DNA of 62,000 bases, taken from NCBI GenBank assembly GCA_030141605.1, contig JAQGDQ010000345.1, positions 1-62,000 of the forward strand, written 5' to 3'. A model generated the notes under the pieces. That model was not told where the DNA came from and made no database searches. It saw only the letters and a list, made by a program, of their open reading frames with translations. This DNA comes from Tubiluchus corallicola (taxonomy: Eukaryota; Priapulida; Priapulimorpha; Priapulimorphida; Tubiluchidae). Each line of letters opens with the position of its first letter. Positions within the stretch are counted from its first letter, which is position 1. The translations under genes and the position numbers were made by a program. Below are positions 31,901-62,000 of this stretch, piece after piece.

Positions 31901-34891
31901 ATTAGCTACTGGCGATGATGATGGGACAATTAAGGTAAATTATAATTCTCTTATAAATCAGACAACTTTGCATCAGGTTGTCCTGAATATTGACTGCGCA
32001 CATGACACCTAGAAAGTGTTTTTCAATGGTTATAAATCTTTTTTTCTTATTTTAAGAGAGTTCACATTGCTGTTGTTGCACCTCCTGATCATCGAGGCCA
32101 ATATTGAGTTCCTGGTTTTGAAGACTTGTGGTGTTCCTGTTATTTTTCTGAGACTTTGACTTATCATAGTTTGCACATTTTTTTTTATTTCTGTCTATTT
32201 GTATTTCTATTTTTCTACTGTTCATATTTTATTTTTCTATGGTGAATTTTAGATTTGGGATTTTCGAAGATGGGCTCCCATTGCTGAATGGAAGCACTCT
32301 GAGGAGTTTATCAGTGATATGGTCATTGACGCTGACAAGAAAGTTCTGCTTGCTACAAGGTAAGCCCTGTTGCAATGGCAGGCGCATGCTGTAGCTAATC
32401 ATTTCTTCAAGTACCTTGATGGCAGTACCAGTTTTTTATATGTAGATTTTGATCAGAATAACTGACTTATTGGATATAATATAATGCAGCAACTTAGGGT
32501 CAGTTTCTTGGTATTTGATGTTGCATCAGGGTGCTTGTACTTGCCTAGTTACAGGGCAAGCTTTGTGACAGTTGGAAAAGATAGATTATATTCAGTGGAG
32601 TTTCCTAAATTTACCAAAGAACCGAAAACCTTATCTGATGACACTCTTTAATGTTTGGAAGAGATAACTAATAATCACCAAAACTATGTTCTTTTAGAAT
32701 ATATTTTAAACTTTAAAAATTTAAAAAGAATAGTTCCTAGTTATACAAATTGTATCGCATATCAGACATATCTAATATTAAATCGACAAATTAATGTCGG
32801 TGCTGTTTTCTGATCCCATTAATGCAAATGTGGTGATATTTGTATATTAGATAACATAAGTTAAGATCCTTGATAACGTGCTGTATTTATGTACATTTCA
32901 ATATTTTTTGTAGTGGGGAAGGTACTCTAACAGCGTATAATGTAAGAAGCAAAAAACTTGTGATGCAATCCGAATTAATTGACTCAGAACTTCTGTCTGT
33001 TGCAATAATTGATGTAAGTATACTATATATGTTAGTAATTAAATAAACTATGCATATTAAACAAATGAAGAAGACATAAATTTATTTATGACATTAAACA
33101 ATCTATGGTGCTTTGCTTTGGCAATTTCAAATATCCATATAGATAAATAACTTGGTAGCTGGAGACAAATTGGTAATTCTGAACACAAAATACTTTGAAA
33201 ATGTGGTTAATGATTCTTTCCATTCATGAAGGATTGCATTGTCATTAAGATTCTGAGCAGAAATTCATGTAATTGTTACACTATTAATGCAGTGAAGTGT
33301 AATGTGAAGTAAGTGTTGCAATTTGCCAAGAAATATCTGGTAAATTATTTGTAGTTTTAATTAAGTTTTGTAATGTTAAATTACATTAGTATTGTTAAGT
33401 AAAATTTTGTTACTGCTAACAGTATTTTTAACAACAAAAAATTGCTTCCCTAGGGAGGAAGAAAAGTTGTTTGTGGGTCAGGAGAAGGTGTTCTCAACGT
33501 TTTCAACTGGGGAGAATGGGGAAACATTTGCGATCGCTTTCCCGGCCATCCAGAATCTATAGATGCCATATGTCCCATTGCAGATAATGTGATTTGCACT
33601 GGTTCTATGGATGGGAAAATCAGGTAAACTTTATCAAGCAAAGCAAGGATCGTTTTCACTTAAGACATGGCATATGCGGCCAACTGTCAAACTTTTTATG
33701 AGTTTTACTTGTACTTTATTGACAATGAAAAGTACGGCTTGTTGTTGGTTTAATATATAATGGAAGGTATATTCATAATACACTCATATCTCGGTGCTTT
33801 GTTAGACAAAAGCGGAGAGACCTTGGTCCGAATTTGCCGATTGTCTGTAGTTACCAATCCTAAGCTTTTATGTACAGTAGGAGCCGTGTATTAGATTCAC
33901 GCTAATATAGAATCAATCGCCTAATTGTCTCAAAAACGTGTAGTACAGGCCGTACTATGATTTGTACTATGCGAAACTTTTTAATAGTCCAGATTTTGTC
34001 TGATTCTTCGGGTATCCATAAAAGCGAGGTCCTCCAAATCGAGATATGAGTGTAACTGATGTATACAGCATTGATTCAGATTGGTTGGTTATTTAGAACT
34101 ATAGGGCTTTGTGTCCTGCTTTGCATATAGTTCCGTTAATTGGCTTATCGAACAAGAAAATATTAACACCAGCTTCTAGTGAGAGGCGTTTTTGTTCCCT
34201 TGACCTTTGCTGTAACATCAACCAGTGCCATAATTTCTAAAGGCTCCTACCCTAGTTGTTAAAAAGTTTGTTGTGGTAAAAGTTCATCCTTTATCCTCAT
34301 GCTTATCCATTGTAATATTCAAATGCTCTTCCAAAGATCAGTTTTTTGTTGGGCATACATCGACTGACAAGTTTACCAGCTTTGTTATTAGGTAGCCTGA
34401 TAGTGATTTAATTATTTCCCAAACTTGATAGCAAAGTTTAGTGTTTCATGGTGAAGTTTAGTAGGTGATCTTATGCTGTAGAGTCTACACAATGGGCAGT
34501 AGCCATAGCTGTGCACTAACTAAAAAAGAGCAAAATGAGGAGACATTGTTCCTAAAATTGCCCCAGTTCATCCTTTTTTAATCAATTTCACCTCCAAGGC
34601 CAAACGAATAATCATATGTTCATATTGTTTTGTAACAGAGCTGTACACGTAGTGCCAAATCGTTTTCTTGGGATCGTAGGCGAGCATGATGAATTTCCGG
34701 TGGAACAAATCAGACTTTCTCGTGAAAAAACGTACATTGCGACTTGTTCACATGACCAGAAGATAAAGTTCTGGAATGTTGAGAATGCGAAAGCTGAAGT
34801 GGTTGATCCGCAAAGCAAACCACGAGGCAAGAAGAGCAAGCAGCGTGAACGTAGCAATTTCTTTGATGGACTGAGCGAAGCAGCTTCATAG
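24412..34891 (+). CDS. WDR55: WDR55, nucleolar WD-repeat protein
   Basis: Seven coding exons: 24412-24575, 31400-31588, 31862-31934, 32253-32359, 32914-33013, 33454-33623, 34639-34891. All phases join; 351 residues against 383 in human. WDR55 is a nuclear/nucleolar beta-propeller protein tied to rRNA production and cell-cycle progression. Family marks in order: DIYFHPQKDFIVAGQIDGDV in exon 1, HHKKACRSVRFSTDGSLL and TGKDKSLYAID in exon 2, YLLATGDDDGTIKIWD across exons 3-4, SGEGTLTAYN, CGSGEGVLNVFNW, CTGSMDGKIRAV across exons 6-7, then CSHDQKIKFWNVENAKAEVV and a basic tail (KPRGKKSKQRER) followed by NFFDGLSE, a family-typical end. The ATG sits in AAAATGG. Intron 1 is 6.8 kb and packed with mobile DNA; the other introns are 270-1020 bp. 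Confidence 0.94.
24590..25650 (+). pseudogene. Broken LINE reverse transcriptase (Jockey/CR1-like)
   Basis: Starts about 15 bases after the WDR55 exon 1 donor. Frame 1 (to about 24763) has FLIYINDLP and the active-site-like LFVDDTSLF; a shift in an A run moves to frame 2 (about 24760-25203) with ANKLSVNYTKTKYM and IKYLGMHIDNNMKWSTHI; a second shift leads to the C-terminal region (25200-25511) with LFKFMYKYNNRQLPELY and VILWNSVPKTI. The 5' half of RT and the endonuclease are missing. The 3' UTR runs to about 25650 and ends in an ATTCATTCATC-like tail. Dead copy, same strand as WDR55. Confidence 0.88.
25950..25982. repeat. (TA)n microsatellite
   Basis: About 16 TA units in WDR55 intron 1, preceded by GTATGTATATATG. 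Confidence 0.9.
26772..27680. repeat. Cluster of palindromic TACATGGGC/GCCCATGTA modules
   Basis: 26772-26795 is a 24-bp palindrome with one mismatched pair (CCTACATGGGCT / AGCCCAAGTAGG). 26804-26822 repeats the core imperfectly. 27586-27604 is TACATGGGC-T-GCCCATGTA with perfect 9-bp arms. Half modules appear near 27194 (GCCATGTACGA) and 27650 (GTGTCCTACTTTGGCTGG). GTGTCCTAC/GTAGGACAC ends recur. These look like terminal or subterminal repeats of a DNA transposon around an internal region without coding capacity. Confidence 0.5.
27830..29330 (-). pseudogene. Decayed LINE, antisense in WDR55 intron 1
   Basis: Read 5' to 3' on the minus strand: a pre-RT linker (29280-29041, with INQQLFWEFTK), then an RT fragment (28940-28428) with an active-site-like LLFIDDIVGIG, RLSFNIQKTQYM, EYQYLGDWFN and a thumb region, then a lysine-rich stretch (28381-28052), then a C-terminal zinc-binding-like CPVCGEDDDTTEHVL at about 27990-27945. 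The pieces lie in different frames with stops between, so the copy is inactive. It differs from the other LINEs in the window; clade not assigned. Confidence 0.8.
30240..30720 (-). mobile_element. Two head-to-tail tRNA-derived SINE-like copies
   Basis: On the minus strand, 30510-30438 has a box-A-like TAGCTCACATGGCAAGAGC and a box-B-like GGGTTCAAATC, as in a tRNA head, followed by a body to 30240. A second body, 30720-30541, matches the first: GCCAAAGCTTGG vs GCCAATGCAGG, AAATTYTCATACTWGTCAGCAC, then CAGTCAG, and GAGAAAYTAATTA. The head of the second copy is lost or eroded. Not real tRNA genes: the anticodon arm is disrupted. Confidence 0.6.
31630..31800 (-). repeat. tRNA-Thr-like SINE head with a duplicated body in WDR55 intron 2
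   Basis: 31800-31731 (minus) resembles a tRNA: box A AGTAGTCTAGTGG, an anticodon-loop-like CTTGTAA (TGT, Thr), box B AGTTCAAATCC, and a partial acceptor match GCAGA/TCTGC. Below it, 31630-31702 holds two copies of a roughly 37-bp segment (TGGTTTGTTGTTTAT core). The weak acceptor and anticodon stems argue for a SINE or tRNA pseudogene. Confidence 0.5.
33781..34052. mobile_element. Mariner-type MITE in WDR55 intron 6
   Basis: 272 bp with 13-bp perfect terminal inverted repeats CACTCATATCTCG and TA dinucleotides immediately outside both ends, the target duplication of Tc1/mariner elements. No coding sequence. Confidence 0.8.
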
Positions 34892-37286
34892 CGACTGCAA
34901 AACTCCATCTGTTAACATAAACAGCTTTGCCTCATTGCCTTGTTAATGGAGCAGCCTGATTCACATCTGTCTGTTGTGAAGGTTGAATAGCAGTGTAATA
35001 ACTGTTATATGAAGCATCTTGTTCGCTCACATAAAATCAAACTTTTAAAAACACAATGCCATTTGAAGGAAGTATGGCAAGTGGCAAGTCTTTCTTCATC
35101 TTGTAAACTTTCTGTGCAAAAAATCTTGACAGTGTAAAAAATTACGTACATAAACAAATAAATATATCCATGGATAAAGATGCATTAGTTTATTTCATCG
35201 TAAAAACTGTTGACTATAATAGATTTATGCTATATGGATTAAAATACACTAGTAAATAATTTTATAATACGAGTACAGTGATACAAAATAAATATGTAAG
35301 ATTTTGTATAGGAATCTGTGTATAAGAAAACAACTACAAACACTGTTAACACAGCTTCACGTAGACTGCAGAACATTCAGTAAAAGCTTTTTCAGGCAGT
35401 CAAAGGTTGTACGGCATTAACTCTTCCTTGACAAGCATGTAGATTTACCAATCATTTTTACAGGTAACATCAAAGCTTTTTAAAAAAGTGTTGATCTGTT
35501 ATTGTTTGAAACAAGAAAATTTATTTGAAGGTTAATACATGTCTGTATTTGAATTAATGTCGCTTCTTTACCTCATTTAAACAATTTTTTTCAATCATTT
35601 CTCAGAGAAATATTTTACAGCCATCCTGCAGTACAGTAGTAAAGTTCTGTGACACAATTCAAAGCAATTCTGACCAAATTCCCCAGATTTTTTGTAATCT
35701 GGCAAACTGTGTTAATTTTCACTCACATAAGTAAAATGCGAAAAGCGAAATTTATAACATTAGAAATTTACTTTTCTCTTGAAAAACTTTGCCAAATATA
35801 TTGTTACAGCGAAAGCATTACTCACTATTTACGTAGGATAGTCAGAACTGTACAAATATTCAGGAAGGAGTAAGGATAGAAATAAATAAGTCATTGTGCA
35901 TATGAAATGCTTAACATACAACAACTGAATCTCTTCAAAAAAAACGTTTACAACATAACATACTAGCAGTAAAGTTTGTATACAACTAAATTTGTATATT
36001 AAAAATGGCAGTTATGTAGTTATAGATTTCTAGTTTTTGGATAAAGAAAAAGTATTGTAATAAAAAATAAAAATGAAAATAAAACCAGTGAAGTACCAAT
36101 TAAGACAATTTTCAAACAGCTGATTCTGTGTAAAATGCTTAGCAACAGAAACTTAGGAAATAAATTCTGAGTGAAGTTTTTAGTCTGATTAGAAAAAAAT
36201 GAATAGAAATGGGTATTTATGCAGTTATACATTTGAATGGTGCCTGTTGGGTCCCATCACAAAGCACTGCAAGAATTTAGTCAGGCTTCGTTTGTTTTTA
36301 CATTTACATGGTACATATTTTTCATAGCTTCGCACAATTGTTACCTTGACATTTTGAGCTATAAAACAAGACTGAAGCATTTTTAATCGATGTGGAAGTT
36401 TTGAAGAACTGCAAATCGCTAAATATTTGGCATCTACATTATACTTATCAGCATCAAATTTAACATATCATTATTATTAAATTAATATTGTTTCATTTAT
36501 TTTCAATTACCATGATCTATCAAACTAACAAGTGCATTAATACTGATAGAATATATTGGAAGACCATATCGCTGTTATTGGAACAGGACCTAATATATAT
36601 ATATATACATACAATGATGAAAAGCAGACATTAGCCATTACGAGTCATTACACTAGAGCTACTGTCATGCAAACATGTACCTTGAAGTACACCACAGTTA
36701 ACACAGCTTTAGTTTTAAAAAAATTAAAGGAACTCTGACAACATTTTGTCATAAATGTAGTGATGATATATGCAATAAACATTGCGCTAAAAGCCCTTGC
36801 TTCTTGTTGCACAGGATTTTGCAGAAAATGCTAGTGCACAGAAAGTTAAGCTCCAAGTGAGTTTTTCCAAATCCAAAACTTCAATATACATTACAACGTT
36901 AATGTCTTAACATTCCTCGTAGCAAAGTCTATGCAAAATGTGCCTTGCTTAGAAAAGGTTTAGCAGCTAAATTGTATGTAGCATACAAGAAACAGGTTTG
37001 CTCTCTTGAGCTATCAACTTAATGCTGACAAAAAAAACTAAAAAATATTAAACATAATTATGAACATTACCAACACAGATATTCACTAAAGGATTAATAA
37101 ATTATTACAGATAGTGTTCTCAATTGTCATAGCACTGTAACACACAAATCTGTGAAATTATTTCACCATAAAAACTTCTTGTGCTGCTGTGCTTATACTA
37201 CTTGCATAAGCATTAATTAAAAGAAGAAGACTAAGTTCCTTCACAAAATACTTAGACATTATATTTCTCCCATTGTAGTACAATTA
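34892..37286. other. Intergenic region between WDR55 and CYFIP 3' ends
   Basis: Tail-to-tail spacer holding both 3' UTRs. The WDR55 polyadenylation signal AATAAA is at 35157-35162. A candidate CYFIP signal on the minus strand lies near 36497. Open frames here are short and unrecognisable. No RNA gene seen. Confidence 0.6.
35157..35162 (+). promoter_or_regulatory. WDR55 polyadenylation signal AATAAA
   Basis: Canonical hexamer 266 bases after the WDR55 stop codon. Confidence 0.55.
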
Positions 37287-59766
<22,480 letters not shown>

Positions 59767-60039
59767 TTATAAGCTCAATGACTGCTACATCATGATAAAA
59801 AGTGCACGTATGTTAGCTACCTGAAAATAGAAAATAGCTATTATAGTAACATAAGTTATCATAAAATTTGTTGGTTATAACATAGAATCAAAAATTAGAC
59901 AGGGTGCCACCAAGGGGTGGTGCCAGACTTTGGACCTGCCACTTCAGTAGGATATTAGTGGGATAGCATTTTGGGTCAAATTTTATTTATTTGTTTTATC
60001 AATAATCTACTAAATAGTATTTTAGCTGTTTGTAAACCT

Positions 60040-60420
60040 TTTTGCTAACGATATGAAACTTTACGTCAACTCATAACACTGGGTGCAAATTGTGGCAACT
60101 CAGGTTCAATCCTAGTGAGATCATTCATCTCAGATTGTGTGGTTCAGCTCATGATTACTGGACTGATGGCAGTTGTGATATCTCATATAACAGAGGAAAA
60201 GGATTTAGTGATCCTAGTCGATAATTAAGTGTAGTTTTCAGTGTATATCGAACAGCAAGTTTGCAAAGACGAACTATAGATTGGGACTCACATGTTGATC
60301 TTACATGTATTTAGATGCAGACTGTCTGAAGTGCCTTTTTAATGCTTCGGTAAGACAAAACCTAGAATATGCAGCATGCATTTAGAGACCTTGTGGTCTA
60401 ATCTCAACTTTCACAATATG
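60040..60420 (+). pseudogene. Heavily decayed LINE fragment with a tRNA-like insertion
   Basis: 60037-60066 reads TFLLTI/FANDMKLYVN-like, a degenerate FADD active site. About 60280-60370 keeps IDWDSHVDLTC-like and QNLEYAACI-like pieces of an RT thumb with stops and shifts. Between them, 60090-60180 has a box-B-like GGTTCAATCC and a box-A-like GTGGTTCAGCTCATGATTAC, resembling the SINE heads at 13926-14150. Dead and ancient. Confidence 0.45.
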
Positions 60421-60879
60421 CTTGTCAGACGCCGAATCATTTTCTTATATTTGCGCCTGGCAATAACGGCTGTCTTCATTCTGAATAATACTGGCAAGGG
60501 ATAGAGACCCCTTTCAACTTTGATACTGATGCGCAAATGTCAAATACACTGTACTATATAGTAATATTACTATATTTTTAGCATCACTTTCCCAGTCATG
60601 TGCAGCTTGCATAGATAAATATTTTTATTACAGTGATATGTTTATCCGTCGAAGCAGATTTATTTATGAATCATTGACAAACAAACTGTGTTTGACAACT
60701 AGCAGCCATTTACACAGAACGCACTTAATTTAAATTATTATTAATGACACTTTTTCTCTTGTTGAATAAATTGTCTAAGTTCAGTATCGTTCTCTATGGT
60801 TCGAAATAATAGTAATTTATTTTCCTCCATATACAATAATTTGACAATAAAATACAATGTAATTTACAATGTTAAATAC

Positions 60880-60956
60880 AATAATTTATCGTATCGCCTA
60901 GTTTCTCGTTATCGTATCGTTAAAAAAGTATCCTATCGTATCGCTAACATCCCTAC
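60880..60956 (-). mobile_element. hAT-like transposon end
   Basis: On the minus strand: TAGGGATGTTAGCGATACGA, followed by more ATCGTATCG-type repeats. Ends of the form AGGGATGT...CGATACGAT are characteristic of some hAT elements. No partner end or transposase was found. Confidence 0.4.
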
Positions 60957-61467
60957 CTCTAGACCCGCTAACATTAGCACTACTAAAGCAATTTGAGAGC
61001 TATCAACTTATTGAAATTTAATTGTTTACAATTGGCAGGTGTGTAAAAAAATTACATTGTACCATAAAGTGAATGACTGCCATAACAACTATGGGTTTGC
61101 AAGTGTAGTATCTAGATAACAAATATACAAGAATTAACAAAATTACATACAAAAATAAAAACGGATATGATGCTTCCAACAGCATTGCCATCTGTCGTCG
61201 GAGAGGCAAAAGTTTTGAAGAAAGAACATTACTAATTAAAAAAGATACCAGCAAAATAACACCATAGGAAAATTACAGTAATTTTTGTTTTTGTTTTAAA
61301 TAAAAAGCCTCGCTTTAATTTTGTTTTTTTATTTTTAATTTACCACACAAATGAAAAAAAATTCACAGATCCGCCATTAGTCCATTACTTTCCCGGCGCA
61401 ATTTTCAGATACTCGGTGCTTTTTCTAATTTTTCTTTGTTTGCTTGTTTTACGTAAAAATAATTGCT

Positions 61468-61825
61468 ATGGCTGAAACAGAAAACAGTGGAGAACCGACA
61501 GAAAAAGATGAGGACGTACGTAATTTTAAGTTTATAATACGTTTTAAAAAATAGTTTTCTGTATTGAGCTAATCTACAATAGTGCTAATTGCTACCTACA
61601 AAATTACAACCTTATATTTAGGAAAATGGAGAAAGCAGCAGTACTGGAAGTTCTTCGGTGTCGACAGCTGCAACCCCTGAGCCGAAGTCACCCCTTTCAA
61701 AACCAACTCATTTGCAAGATCCAACATCACCAGTATCGGCGAAATCTCCGTTATCTCCGAAGTCACCTAGGCAGCGCTTTCCAGAGAAGTCAGCAGCAGA
61801 AAGTACTGAATATAACGAAAAATTG
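61468..61825 (+). CDS. 5' end of an unidentified Ser/Pro-rich protein (partial)
   Basis: Exon 1 61468-61515 (MAETENSGEPTEKDED, GTACGT donor) and exon 2 61622-61825 (TTTAG acceptor, GTAAGA donor), both phase 0, encode 84 residues. Exon 2 is low-complexity with repeated Ser-Pro dipeptides (PKSPLSKP, SPVSAKSPLSPKSPRQRF), likely disordered and a possible target of proline-directed kinases. The gene continues past the window, so the folded part is unseen and I do not name it. Divergent from CYFIP. Confidence 0.6.
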
Positions 61826-62000
61826 GTAAGATCCTAATCAGTAGGTTTTTGTCTAACGACATAGCATCTCCCTTAAGTTGCTTGAAAGTCATTGCCGCGA
61901 GATCGTGTGAGGAATAAGTTGCTGTAGAAATGCAATATGGACGTGGTTCAGACTGTGTGGTCATATTATGAGTGCAACTACATCTTTATATGCATAGTAT

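Noticed and set aside
61018-61254. 78-codon hydrophobic minus-strand frame
   Set aside because: AT-rich sequence often gives hydrophobic frames; there is no start context, splice signal or recognisable family.

Overview
This window is nuclear DNA from an animal. It is AT-rich (roughly two thirds A+T by eye). Its genes are split by GT-AG introns, with no operons or ribosome binding sites. The introns and spacers are full of short inverted-repeat elements, tRNA-derived repeats and decayed non-LTR retrotransposons. Two complete genes belong to animal-type families (CYFIP of the WAVE complex and an Ebony-like amine-conjugating synthetase), which points to a metazoan. Protein divergence and transposon load suggest an invertebrate, but I cannot name the phylum.

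Layout. 496-2321 (+): last two exons of a single-pass membrane protein I do not recognise. 5994-9852 (-): Ebony-like A-PCP-GNAT protein; splicing three exons gives 864 residues. 10552-13035 (+): uninterrupted reverse transcriptase frame of a 5'-truncated LINE. 16381-24176 (-): PGAP2 (GPI-anchor lipid remodelling), six coding exons, 281 residues; one intron carries a PIF/Harbinger-like element with a MADF exon. 24412-34891 (+): WDR55 (nucleolar WD-repeat protein), seven coding exons, 351 residues; its 6.8 kb first intron holds two broken LINEs, a palindrome cluster and tRNA-derived repeats. 37287-59760 (-): CYFIP/Sra-1, 27 coding exons, 1249 residues, apparently complete. 61468-61825 (+): first two exons of an unidentified Ser/Pro-rich protein that runs off the window.

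PGAP2 and WDR55 are head to head, with 235 bp between their start codons, so they probably share a bidirectional promoter. WDR55 and CYFIP are tail to tail. CYFIP and the last gene are divergent, 1.7 kb apart. The genes do not form one pathway; this is ordinary housekeeping gene order.

The most unusual content is: (1) the Ebony-like synthetase; (2) a 24-bp minisatellite inside a short inverted-repeat element in a CYFIP intron, open in several frames; (3) a 34-bp-arm near-perfect hairpin in another CYFIP intron; (4) a MITE family with three copies across the window; (5) a cluster of palindromic modules in WDR55 intron 1. All exon models were derived by hand from splice signals, reading phase and remembered family sequences. 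No alignment or search was run.
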